From DATAPE01 sp036265345 (lineage in GTDB: Bacteria; Actinomycetota; CADDZG01; WHSQ01): a stretch of 10,972 nucleotides of DNA. The stretch covers positions 1 through 10,972 of the forward strand of contig DATAPE010000249.1 of NCBI GenBank assembly GCA_036265345.1, written 5' to 3'. The notes under the pieces are model-generated. The model made no database searches, was not told where the DNA came from, and worked only from the letters and a program-made list of their open reading frames with translations. Positions within the stretch are counted from its first letter, which is position 1. Each line of letters begins with the position of its first letter. Both the position numbers and the translations under genes were made by a program. This document shows positions 1 to 6,430 of the stretch, one piece after another.

Positions 1-1002
1 GGAGTTAGCACCGCGATCGGGCCTTTCCTCGGCGGCTACCTGATCGACAGCGTGTCGTGGCGCCTGGTGTTTCTCATCAATCTTCCGCTGGCAGCCATAG
101 CCATATGGCTCGCAACCGCTCACGTACCGGAGACCAAAGACGAGTCGGCTGCCCACCGGCCCGATGCCGCCGGCGCGGCCACCCTCGCCATGGGGGTCGG
201 CGGCTCGGTGTATGCCCTTATCGAGGGGCCGACGGTGGGGTTCACCGCCACGTCGGTGCTGGTGGCAGCGGGCTTGGGTCTGCTCGGATTCATCGCTTTC
301 CTTACGGTCGAGGCACGCGTTCCCCACCCGATGGTTCCCTTGGAAACCTTCAAGTCGCGCCAGTTCGACGGCGCGAACATCGTGACGCTCGTGGTGTATG
401 GGGCTCTTGGCGGGGCGATGTTCCTGCTCTCGATCCACTTACAACGGTCGCTCGGTTACTCGGCCCTGGAGGCGGGAGCCTCGTTCCTACCGGTGACGAT
501 CCTGATGATGCTTCTCTCCCCGGCTGCGGGGAGGGCGGCCACTCGGATCGGAGCGCGGATCCCGATGACGGTTGGCCCGCTCATCGTTGGTGCCTCGATG
601 TTGTTGATGGCCCGGGTCGAGCCGGGCAGCACCTACGTGAGCACCGTCCTTCCCTCTGCGATCGTCCTTGGACTGGGGCTATGTGTGACGGTGGCCCCTC
701 TTACCGCGGCCGTGCTGGCTGCTGTTGACGAGCACCACATCGGTGTCGCCTCGGGGATCAACAATGCGATCGCTCGGCTCGCCGCCCTGCTTGCCATCGC
801 CGTGTTGCCGTTCCTCACGGGGTTGAGCGCGCACACCTCCCTGATCGATGCCTTTCCCAACGCCATGCACCTGTCCGCAGGTGCTTCCGCGGTCGGAGCC
901 GTCGTCGCATTTCTGACGATCGATAGATCGAGGTCCGTTCGCAACGTCGTTCATCCCGACCTGGGGTCGAGCTGTCACGTCGAGCTCGAGCGCACCGGTT
1001 AG
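1..1002 (+). CDS. MFS efflux transporter, DHA2 (EmrB/QacA) type, 5'-truncated by window edge
   Basis: Integral membrane drug/proton antiporter of the major facilitator superfamily, expected to export hydrophobic toxic compounds. The frame is open from base 1, so the first ATG at base 52 is internal and not the start. The 333 residues present are the C-terminal two thirds of a roughly 480-500 residue family. The left edge falls in motif C (GPFLGGYLID), followed by the DHA2 signature S-W-R-L-V-F-L-I-N-L-P at the fifth/sixth helix boundary. About eight hydrophobic helices follow, as in a 14-helix transporter. The segment GVASGINNAIARLAALLAIAV matches the late conserved DHA2 helix, where most relatives have G-V-N-N-A-x-R. 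The hydrophilic tail is short, and the stop is TAG. It converges on the GAF-ANTAR gene with 6 bases between stops. Substrate cannot be read from sequence. Family assignment is firm; the role in resistance is inferred. Confidence 0.9.
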   Translation, partial: GVSTAIGPFLGGYLIDSVSWRLVFLINLPLAAIAIWLATAHVPETKDESAAHRPDAAGAATLAMGVGGSVYALIEGPTVGFTATSVLVAAGLGLLGFIAFLTVEARVPHPMVPLETFKSRQFDGANIVTLVVYGALGGAMFLLSIHLQRSLGYSALEAGASFLPVTILMMLLSPAAGRAATRIGARIPMTVGPLIVGASMLLMARVEPGSTYVSTVLPSAIVLGLGLCVTVAPLTAAVLAAVDEHHIGVASGINNAIARLAALLAIAVLPFLTGLSAHTSLIDAFPNAMHLSAGASAVGAVVAFLTIDRSRSVRNVVHPDLGSSCHVELERTG

Positions 1003-1008
1003 GCGACC

Positions 1009-1752
1009 CTAGAGCTCGTCCACCCGTTCGACCAACCCGGCCGCGACCTCTTTCAGCTTCACGTTCGTGTGCTGGGAGATCGTCTTCAGGATCTCGAAAG
1101 CCTCGTCCGCGTTCACCTGCCGCGTAGCCATGACGATACCTACGGCCTCGCCGATCACCTGGCGCGTGCGGATGCCCTCTTCTAGCTGCTCCACCTTCTC
1201 TTCGCTCTGGCGGTGCGTCAGAGCGTTGGAGAGGGCAACCCCGGCCTGCGCGGCAAAGAGGGCGCCTGCGGCGATGGCCTCCGCATCGAACGCGTCGACC
1301 TGGAACGACATCACGTTCATCGCGCCCAGCGCGCCTTCTCCCACCTGCAAGACGTATCCCAGGAGGCTCGAGATCCCCGTCGCTTGCGCCGCAAGGCTAG
1401 AGAACACCGGCCAGGTCTCGTCTTGCGACATGTCGGGGATGTAAAAGGTGGCCTGCTCCTTGATCGAGGACATGCAGGGTCCTTCCCCGGTCTCGATCTG
1501 AAGCGCGTCGATGGTGTTGCCGATGTCGCTGGTTACCGCCACGGTGTGGATCCTCTTGCCCGTAACAAGTGAGATCCCGCATGCATCGGCCGCATCGATG
1601 GCGAGCACCGAGAGCTCGGCGATACGGCCGACGGTGCTTTCGACTGTTTCTTTCGCCGTCACGAGCCTGGAGAGCGCATTGATGCTCTCCAGTAGCTCGG
1701 CGGGGTATTCCTGTTTTTTCAAGATCGCCGCACCCTCTTCGTCGAACCTCAC
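1009..1752 (-). CDS. GAF-ANTAR domain regulator (putative RNA-binding antiterminator)
   Basis: Cytoplasmic one-component regulator of 247 residues from the GTG start. A GAF sensor domain spans about residues 38-176 and contains the motif T-G-E-G-P-C (88-93) typical of this group. A charged helix, probably coiled coil (181-197), joins it to an ANTAR domain at 190-245 (RQVIGEAVGIVMATRQVNAD, then A-F-E-I-L-K and a final L-K-E-V-A helix). ANTAR domains bind paired small RNA hairpins and prevent transcription termination, usually as dimers; the GAF domain presumably senses a small ligand or redox state. No receiver domain or kinase is present. The start is uncertain. The GTG at 1752 has no ribosome binding site, whereas an in-frame TTG at 1722-1720 (residue 11) is preceded by AGAGGG with 10 bases spacing. 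The ligand and RNA targets are unknown. It is divergent from mutM. Confidence 0.9.
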   Translation of the reverse strand: MRFDEEGAAILKKQEYPAELLESINALSRLVTAKETVESTVGRIAELSVLAIDAADACGISLVTGKRIHTVAVTSDIGNTIDALQIETGEGPCMSSIKEQATFYIPDMSQDETWPVFSSLAAQATGISSLLGYVLQVGEGALGAMNVMSFQVDAFDAEAIAAGALFAAQAGVALSNALTHRQSEEKVEQLEEGIRTRQVIGEAVGIVMATRQVNADEAFEILKTISQHTNVKLKEVAAGLVERVDEL

Positions 1753-1756
1753 GCTA
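1751..1756 (-). promoter_or_regulatory. Candidate -10 box (TAGCGT) overlapping the annotated GTG of the GAF-ANTAR gene
   Basis: On the minus strand TAGCGT covers 1756-1751 and overlaps the GTG at 1752-1750. If it is the real -10 box, transcription would begin inside the first codons. The GTG then could not be used, and the TTG at 1722 with its AGAGGG (1738-1733) would be the true start. No -35 match was found, so this is tentative. Confidence 0.25.
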
Positions 1757-1799
1757 GCAGGTCGTGCCCTTAACGCGGTCCGCGGTCAGCTTCTTCTCC

Positions 1800-1805
1800 T
1801 AGGCT
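1800..1805 (+). promoter_or_regulatory. Candidate -10 box (TAGGCT) for leaderless mutM mRNA
   Basis: TAGGCT fits the actinobacterial -10 consensus T-A-N3-T and ends 6 bases before the mutM GTG. This would place the transcript 5' end at or next to the start codon. No convincing Shine-Dalgarno sequence and no -35 box were seen. The palindrome CTCGCGAG (1804-1811) overlaps it and directly abuts the GTG; whether that is functional is unknown. Confidence 0.42.
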
Positions 1806-1811
1806 CGCGAG

Positions 1812-2615
1812 GTGCCCGAGCTCCCCGAGGTCGAATCCGTTCGCCGCCAACTGGACCCCCAGTTGACAGGGCGGCGCGTCGTCGAAGTGTGGAGCGACCC
1901 GTTGCCGAGCGTGCCTCGCGAATTCCACGACCTGGACCGGCTAGTGGGCCGCACGATCCTGGCGGTGGGGCGCCGAGGCAAGTTCTTGATCGCGCCGCTC
2001 GATGAGGGCCTGGAGCTAGTGATGCATCTGGGGATGACGGGCGCGTTCCGTTTCGACATCAGCGACCCTTACGTTCGTGCCCGCGCGTGGCTGGACGACG
2101 GCAGGGAGCTCTCCTTCCGCGACCCGCGGCGCTTCGGCAGGATGGCGGTGGTCGACGCGGGCGACTATTCGTCGCTTCCGACCCTTGCCTTCCTCGGCCC
2201 CGAACCTCTATCGGAGGAGTTCGATCCCGCGGACTTCGCGCGCTTCCTGCAACGGAGCAAGGCCCCCGTCAAGTCGATCCTTCTATCGCAGCGTGCGGTC
2301 GCGGGTGTAGGCAACATCTACGCCGACGAAGCCTTGTGGGTAGCCCGGATCCACCCGCTGTCGCGGCACGTCGGGATGCGGAGGGCAGCCTTGTTGCACG
2401 CTGCGGTAAGAGAGGTGCTCGAGGCTGCGATCGAGCGAGAAGGGACTACGTTTCGGGACTTTCGCATGGTGGACGGGACCAGCGGGCGCAACGCAGGTTT
2501 CCTCATCGCTTACGGACGAGAGGGACAGCCCTGCCCCCGGTGCTCGACGCCTCTGCGGAAGATCTTCCTGGGGGGCCGGGGAACCACCTATTGCCCGCAT
2601 TGTCAGAGGCCTTAG
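1812..2615 (+). CDS. mutM: Formamidopyrimidine-DNA glycosylase (Fpg/MutM)
   Basis: Bifunctional base-excision repair enzyme that removes 8-oxoguanine and ring-opened purines and nicks the abasic site. It has 267 residues, the usual length. The GTG start is fixed by the invariant N-terminus P-E-L-P-E-V, where Pro2 (after Met removal) is the Schiff-base nucleophile and Glu3 is catalytic. PEL rather than PEG at this point argues for Fpg and against Nei. Lys57 lies in R-R-G-K-F-L, followed by H-L-G-M-T-G (72-77) and D-P-R-R-F-G (104-109). The helix-two-turn-helix signature is G-V-G-N-I-Y-A-D-E. A C-terminal zinc finger uses Cys241, Cys244, Cys261 and Cys264, with the DNA-contacting Arg256 retained. 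All catalytic and binding residues I can place are intact. It stands alone, divergent from the GAF-ANTAR gene and convergent with the LysM gene. No ribosome binding site is evident; a TAGGCT box lies 6 bases before the GTG. Confidence 0.97.
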   Translation: MPELPEVESVRRQLDPQLTGRRVVEVWSDPLPSVPREFHDLDRLVGRTILAVGRRGKFLIAPLDEGLELVMHLGMTGAFRFDISDPYVRARAWLDDGRELSFRDPRRFGRMAVVDAGDYSSLPTLAFLGPEPLSEEFDPADFARFLQRSKAPVKSILLSQRAVAGVGNIYADEALWVARIHPLSRHVGMRRAALLHAAVREVLEAAIEREGTTFRDFRMVDGTSGRNAGFLIAYGREGQPCPRCSTPLRKIFLGGRGTTYCPHCQRP

Positions 2616-2648
2616 CAGCAGGTCGCGGTCCCGCGGAGACCGGGCACG

Positions 2649-2670
2649 GTCGCGGCTGTGGCGCCGCGAC
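2649..2670. terminator. Perfect GC-rich hairpin between convergent mutM and LysM genes
   Basis: GTCGCGGC (2649-2656) and GCCGCGAC (2663-2670) form a perfect 8-bp stem around a 6-base loop (TGTGGC). It lies in the 65-base gap between two stop codons, where a terminator shared by both strands would be expected. Neither side has a T-run, so it would be a non-canonical or Rho-assisted terminator. A weaker 4-bp stem (GGTC 2627-2630 with GACC 2638-2641) lies just before it. Confidence 0.45.
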
Positions 2671-2680
2671 GCGACACTCG

Positions 2681-3160
2681 CTAGGGCTTCGGCGGGATGA
2701 TCAACTTCGTGCCCTGGTGCACGAGCGTCGGATCCGAGATGTGGTTGGCCTGCACGATCAGATCCACCAGTGTCACGTCGCCGTAGAACTTCTCTGCGAT
2801 CCCGCGCAGGGTGTCGCCCGGCTTCACCACATAGGTGGTGCCGGAAGCCGCACCGGGAGTGGTGGAGGTCGAGGGGCTCGGTGAGGTCGCCGGAGCGGTT
2901 GGAGTCGCACCCGGAGTAACTCGGTTCGCGAGCTGGGCACGAGCTGCAGCCAGGTCACTCTTGACCTGCGAGTACTGGGCCGCCGAGACCCCTCCGCCTC
3001 CCCCCGCAGTGGCTCGTCCGACGAGGAACGCGATGAGGAGAGCGACCGCCAGCGCGATCAGGCGTCCCCACAGGATCCTTCCCCGCGGCCTGGTCTCCGA
3101 TTCCCACTCGTCATCCGATCCGGGCTGCGTTGACTGGAAAGGTGCTCTTTCGTCATCCAT
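2681..3160 (-). CDS. Membrane-anchored single-LysM domain protein
   Basis: Small protein of 159 residues with type II topology: a short acidic cytoplasmic tail (1-25), a basic stop (R-P-R-G-R, 24-28), one transmembrane helix at about 30-48, a glycine run (53-57), and a short helical stretch (60-80, possible coiled coil). A Pro/Thr/Ser-rich linker (82-106) follows, then one C-terminal LysM domain (109-156, Y-V-V-K-P-G-D-T-L-R-G-I-A then G-T-K-L-I-I-P). LysM domains bind N-acetylglucosamine polymers, so the protein probably tethers the membrane to peptidoglycan. No hydrolase or other catalytic domain is attached. The ATG is supported by GAGGA (3175-3171) with 10 bases spacing. It is divergent from the ABC1 kinase gene with 46 bases between starts, and convergent with mutM. 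The function beyond wall binding is unknown. Confidence 0.88.
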   Translation of the reverse strand: MDDERAPFQSTQPGSDDEWESETRPRGRILWGRLIALAVALLIAFLVGRATAGGGGGVSAAQYSQVKSDLAAARAQLANRVTPGATPTAPATSPSPSTSTTPGAASGTTYVVKPGDTLRGIAEKFYGDVTLVDLIVQANHISDPTLVHQGTKLIIPPKP

Positions 3161-3170
3161 CGCACCGCCA

Positions 3171-3175
3171 TCCTC
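3171..3175 (-). promoter_or_regulatory. Ribosome binding site of the LysM gene
   Basis: On the minus strand GAGGA stands 10 bases before the ATG at 3160. It is one of the few clear Shine-Dalgarno sequences in the window and fixes this start; the nearby ATG at 3171 is out of frame. Confidence 0.6.
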
Positions 3176-3191
3176 GTTAGGACCCGGGCAC

Positions 3192-3198
3192 TAGAGTA
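3192..3198. promoter_or_regulatory. Symmetric -10 element TAGAGTA, possible bidirectional promoter
   Basis: Read on the plus strand TAGAGT (3192-3197) fits T-A-N3-T and ends 9 bases before the ATG of the ABC1 kinase, as for a leaderless mRNA. Read on the minus strand TACTCT (3198-3193) also fits T-A-N3-T. It would start a short leader, roughly 25 bases, carrying the LysM ribosome binding site. The two boxes share five base pairs. No -35 match was found on either side. Confidence 0.42.
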
Positions 3199-3206
3199 GC
3201 CGCGCC

Positions 3207-4616
3207 ATGCCCGACGAAAAGTGGAAGGACCCCATCCCGACAGGGTGGTTGCAGCGTGGGGCCAAGCTGGCGGGGCAAACAGCCAAGTCCGCGGCGCGTT
3301 TTACGGGCACCAGGGTGAAGTCGTTCGCCGACCCTTCCCGGGCCGGCGAGTTCGTCGACATCTTTCATCAGCAGACGGCGAAGCAGTTGGTCGACATGCT
3401 GGGAGAGATGAAGGGTGCCGCGATGAAGCTCGGTCAGCTGGCTTCGTTCTATGAGTTCGGCGGGCTCGAGCACCTGGGAACCTACCGGGACGCTCTCACG
3501 ATGCTCCAGAATTCGGCCCCCCCGATGGACCCAGCAGCGTCTCGGCGTGTCATCGAAGAGGAGTTCCAGGCCCCCGTGGAAGAGGTGTTCCCTGGGTTCG
3601 TCGATGAGCCCGTTGCGGCGGCATCCATCGGGCAGGTCCACCGGGCGAACCTGCCGTCGGGCGAGGAAGTGGCGGTCAAGGTTCAGTACCCGGGGGTGGA
3701 CGCGGCCGTGCGGGCCGACCTCAAGAACGTGACTGCCATGACCAAGCTGGCCGTCGCGATCGCGCCCAACCTCGATCCCAAAGAGGTTGCTAACGAGGTG
3801 AAAGACCGCGTGCTCGAAGAGCTGGATTATCGGCGCGAAGCCAAGAACCAGGCCATGTTCGCCGAGCTCTTCCGGGATCACCCGTTCATCGTGGTGCCGA
3901 AGGTCTACCCGGAGCAGTGCCGTACTCGGGTCATCACCCAGGAGTTCCTGCGCGGCAGGCCGTTCGTCAGCGCCTATGACTGGCCCCAAGCGGAGAAGGA
4001 CCAGCTGGGGGAGAAGCTCTATCGGTTCTTCTACGGAAGCCTCAACCGTTTCCGGGTGTTCTCCGCTGATCCGCATCCGGGCAACTACCTGTTGCTGGAC
4101 GACGGCAAAGTGGCTTTCCTCGACTACGGCCTCGTTCGTGCGGTCGAGGCCGATGTGCTTCGAATGTTCCTCGAGGTCGGCCAGTCGGTCATCGAGGACG
4201 ACATCGTGCGCGGCCGTGAGGCGCTCATGGGTTTGGGCATTCTGAACCAGCGAACCCCTCAGATCGACGCCGTGTGGGAGCACATCAGGATGCTGAATCG
4301 TCCGATCCTGGAGAACCGCCCCTTCAAGGTCGACGCCCCCGTGGTTCAGGAGATGGGAGCGGCGAGCCTCGACCCTCGCTCGGACGCCTTCCAGGCATTG
4401 CGCAAGCTTGGTGTGCCGGGAGTCATCGTGACCCTGAACCGGATGGGCTTCGGTGTCGCTTCGATACTGGCGCGGCTGGAGGCCACGCAGAACTGGCAAG
4501 CGATCGGGCGCGAGTTCTGGGAAGGCAAGGCCTCCCAAACCCAGCTGGGCAAGGAAGAAGAGGAGTGGATGGCAGCCATCCATCCCGGCTTCGTCCCGCC
4601 CTTGCTCGCCGGGTAA
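3207..4616 (+). CDS. ABC1/AarF/UbiB family atypical protein kinase-like ATPase
   Basis: 469-residue member of the UbiB/ABC1 family of kinase-fold proteins. Family hallmarks in order: the N-terminal K-x-G-Q motif (Lys74-Leu-Gly-Gln77) that occludes the active site; the alanine-rich loop A-A-A-S-I-G-Q-V-H (137-145) in place of a glycine loop; the nucleotide-binding Lys158 in V-A-V-K-V-Q; E-E-L-D-Y-R-R-E-A-K-N (204-214); the catalytic loop A-D-P-H-P-G-N (287-293); and the metal-binding D-Y-G (306-308). All key residues are intact. In proteobacteria and mitochondria the family supports ubiquinone synthesis or lipid handling; actinobacteria mostly make menaquinone, so the role here is unknown. No clear transmembrane segment was seen. 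ATG start; a TAGAGT box 9 bases upstream suggests a leaderless mRNA. It is divergent from the LysM gene and ends 25 bases from ilvD. Confidence 0.93.
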   Translation: MPDEKWKDPIPTGWLQRGAKLAGQTAKSAARFTGTRVKSFADPSRAGEFVDIFHQQTAKQLVDMLGEMKGAAMKLGQLASFYEFGGLEHLGTYRDALTMLQNSAPPMDPAASRRVIEEEFQAPVEEVFPGFVDEPVAAASIGQVHRANLPSGEEVAVKVQYPGVDAAVRADLKNVTAMTKLAVAIAPNLDPKEVANEVKDRVLEELDYRREAKNQAMFAELFRDHPFIVVPKVYPEQCRTRVITQEFLRGRPFVSAYDWPQAEKDQLGEKLYRFFYGSLNRFRVFSADPHPGNYLLLDDGKVAFLDYGLVRAVEADVLRMFLEVGQSVIEDDIVRGREALMGLGILNQRTPQIDAVWEHIRMLNRPILENRPFKVDAPVVQEMGAASLDPRSDAFQALRKLGVPGVIVTLNRMGFGVASILARLEATQNWQAIGREFWEGKASQTQLGKEEEEWMAAIHPGFVPPLLAG

Positions 4617-4633
4617 CCGGGCAGCACCAGGAC

Positions 4634-4654
4634 CTTTCCGGTCAGGCCGGAGGG
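4634..4654 (+). terminator. Possible hairpin at the ABC1 kinase / ilvD convergent junction
   Basis: CTTTCCGG (4634-4641) can pair with CCGGAGGG (4647-4654) across a 5-base loop, counting two G-T pairs. It starts 18 bases after the kinase stop codon and runs into the last codons of ilvD. There is no T-run, so this is a weak candidate terminator for the kinase mRNA. Confidence 0.25.
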
Positions 4655-6339
4655 TAAGCCTCTGTTACCGCTCCCTCCGAGGCAGACGAAACGAGCGCCG
4701 CGTACTTGGCGAATACGCCGGACCGGTAGCGGGCGGGCGGCGGCTGCCATTCTGCGAGTCGTTTCTCGATCTCTTGCTCCGGAAGCGCCAGGCGCAGCTC
4801 GCGCGCGGTCACATCGATCTCTATCGTGTCGCCCTCCTCAACCGCGGCGAGCGGGCCCCCGCGTGCCGCCTCGGGCGAGATGTGTCCCACCATCAGTCCA
4901 CGCGTCGCTCCCGAGAAGCGCCCATCGGTGATCAGCGCCACTTCCTCGCCCAGCCCGGCACCGACGAGAGCAGCCGTCACGACCAGCATCTCGCGCATCC
5001 CCGGCCCCCCCGCAGGCCCCTCGTAGCGGATGACGACCACGTCCCCCGGATGGATGGCCCGCGCTTTGATCGCCGCGAAGCAGTCCTCCTCGCACTCGAA
5101 CACGCGCGCAGGGCCGCTATGGCTGAGTCTCTCGTGACCCGCGATCTTGACGACGCAGCCCTCGGGGGCGAGGTTGCCGCGCAGGATCGCCATCCCTCCG
5201 GTCGGCTTGATGGGTGCCTCCACGGGCACGACGACCTCTTGGCCCTCCGTCTCCTGCGCGGCGGCTGCGATCTCTCCGAGAGTGCGTCCATCCACGGTGC
5301 GGGCATCGCGGTGGATCGCATCTATCTTCGCGAGCTCTCTGACCACCAGCGCGATGCCGCCGGCGCGATACAGATCCGTTGCTACGAAATCGCCCCCCGG
5401 CTTCAGGCTGGCGATCAGGGGCGTGCGTTGCATGACCTCGTGGAAGTCATCGATCGAGAGATCGATGCCGGCTTCCCGGGCGATCGCGATCATGTGCATG
5501 GCGGCGTTGGTCGATCCGCCGGTTGCTGCAACACACGCGATCGCGTTCTCCAGGGCGGCCCGCGTGACGATCGACGCCGGCGTGACGTCTTGCCGCAGCA
5601 GCGACACCGCCATCTCCCCAGCGCGGCGCGCGGCGTCGTGCTTGGCGGGATGGGTGGCAGGGGTCTCGGAGAGACCTATCGGACTGAGACCAAGGACGTC
5701 CATAGCCGTGGCCATCGTGTTCGCCGTGAACTGGCCTCCGCATGCTCCCGTGCCGGGGCAGGCAGCCCCTTCCAGGTCGTGGAGCTCCGCCTCCGACAAG
5801 CTGCCGATGTCATATTGCCCAACGGCTTCGAATACGTCCTGGATGGTCACGTCCTGGCCTCTCCATGTGCCGGGGGCGATCGATCCGCTGTAGAAGATCA
5901 GGCTCGGAAGCTGGAGGCGAAGAAGGGCCATCGCGGCCGCGGGGATCGTCTTGTCGCAGCCCACGATACAGACGAGCCCGTCGAAGAGGTGCCCGCGGAC
6001 CGTCAACTCGATCGAGTCCGCGATCAGCTCGCGGCTCACCAAGGACGCCCGCATGCCCTCGGTGCCCATCGTCACCGCGTCCGAGATCGAGATCGTGTTG
6101 AACTCCATCGGGGTGGCCCCGGCTGCTCTGATGCCGGCCTTGACGTGCGTGGCGAGCTCACGGTGGTTGAAGTTGCACGGCATCGTCTCGATCCATGCGG
6201 TCGCCACTCCGATGAGCGGGCGCGACAGATCGTCGTCGGTGAGCCCGGTCGCCTTGAGCATCGCCCGCGCCGGAGCGCGATCCGAGCCCTCGGTCAACGC
6301 ACGGCTGTGACTCTTGAGAGGATCGGCAGGACTAGCCAC
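4642..6339 (-). CDS. ilvD: Dihydroxy-acid dehydratase (IlvD)
   Basis: Fe-S enzyme that dehydrates 2,3-dihydroxy-isovalerate and 2,3-dihydroxy-3-methylvalerate to the 2-keto acids leading to valine, leucine, isoleucine and pantothenate. Full length at 565 residues. The three likely cluster ligands are Cys55 (in M-P-C-N), Cys128 (G-C-D-K-T, whose Asp-Lys also contribute to Mg binding) and Cys200 (CPGTGACGGQFTANTM). This three-cysteine pattern fits the [2Fe-2S] class. Also present are E-G-P-A-G-G-P-G-M-R-E-M (440-451) and T-D-G-R-F-S-G (471-477) with the catalytic-base Ser476. Early sugar-acid dehydratase branches share this fold, but R-A-P-x-R-A-M at the N-terminus and the overall motifs favour true IlvD. 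The start is GTG, with TAGGTT 6 bases upstream and no Shine-Dalgarno sequence. No other branched-chain gene is in the window. It is divergent from chrA. Confidence 0.96.
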   Translation of the reverse strand: MASPADPLKSHSRALTEGSDRAPARAMLKATGLTDDDLSRPLIGVATAWIETMPCNFNHRELATHVKAGIRAAGATPMEFNTISISDAVTMGTEGMRASLVSRELIADSIELTVRGHLFDGLVCIVGCDKTIPAAAMALLRLQLPSLIFYSGSIAPGTWRGQDVTIQDVFEAVGQYDIGSLSEAELHDLEGAACPGTGACGGQFTANTMATAMDVLGLSPIGLSETPATHPAKHDAARRAGEMAVSLLRQDVTPASIVTRAALENAIACVAATGGSTNAAMHMIAIAREAGIDLSIDDFHEVMQRTPLIASLKPGGDFVATDLYRAGGIALVVRELAKIDAIHRDARTVDGRTLGEIAAAAQETEGQEVVVPVEAPIKPTGGMAILRGNLAPEGCVVKIAGHERLSHSGPARVFECEEDCFAAIKARAIHPGDVVVIRYEGPAGGPGMREMLVVTAALVGAGLGEEVALITDGRFSGATRGLMVGHISPEAARGGPLAAVEEGDTIEIDVTARELRLALPEQEIEKRLAEWQPPPARYRSGVFAKYAALVSSASEGAVTEAYPPA

Positions 6340-6345
6340 GCAGCG

Positions 6346-6351
6346 AACCTA
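6346..6351 (-). promoter_or_regulatory. Candidate -10 box (TAGGTT) for leaderless ilvD mRNA
   Basis: On the minus strand TAGGTT (6351-6346) fits T-A-N3-T and ends 6 bases before the ilvD GTG. This is the same geometry as TAGGCT before mutM. No Shine-Dalgarno sequence and no -35 match were seen in the expected places. Confidence 0.45.
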
Positions 6352-6416
6352 CTTCGATTCTTTGCGAGCCTGGCCACCCATACGGTGACTCCCCGACCAC
6401 GAGATTGAGCGGAGGG

Positions 6417-6422
6417 TAGCGT
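6417..6422 (+). promoter_or_regulatory. Candidate -10 box (TAGCGT) for leaderless chrA mRNA
   Basis: TAGCGT fits T-A-N3-T and ends 8 bases before the chrA GTG. CCGACC (6393-6398), with an 18-base spacer, is a poor -35 match that keeps only the central G-A-C. A GGAGGG just upstream (6411-6416) looks like a ribosome binding site but is 14 bases from the GTG. It would not be in the mRNA if this box is the promoter. Confidence 0.42.
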
Positions 6423-6430
6423 TCGCATCC

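Noticed and set aside
2627..2670. Two adjacent hairpins considered as an ANTAR target RNA for the nearby GAF-ANTAR regulator
   Set aside because: ANTAR targets have paired hairpins with six-base loops carrying A at position 1 and G at position 4. Here one loop has seven bases on a 4-bp stem and the other starts with T, and the site lies after a stop codon and not in a leader.
3177..4583. 468-residue open frame on the minus strand opposite the ABC1 kinase gene
   Set aside because: It is Arg/Leu/Asp/His-rich with no recognisable domain and mirrors the codon structure of the plus-strand gene, whose kinase motifs are complete. It is a GC-driven shadow frame.
4453..6408. 651-residue open frame on the plus strand opposite ilvD
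   Set aside because: Extreme Arg/Asp/Ala/Gly content, no hydrophobic core, no domain. The opposite strand encodes an intact IlvD with all cluster cysteines.
6411..6416. GGAGGG as the ribosome binding site of chrA
   Set aside because: It is 14 bases from the GTG, too far for efficient use, and no in-frame start codon lies at the proper distance. The TAGCGT box just after it suits a leaderless start better.
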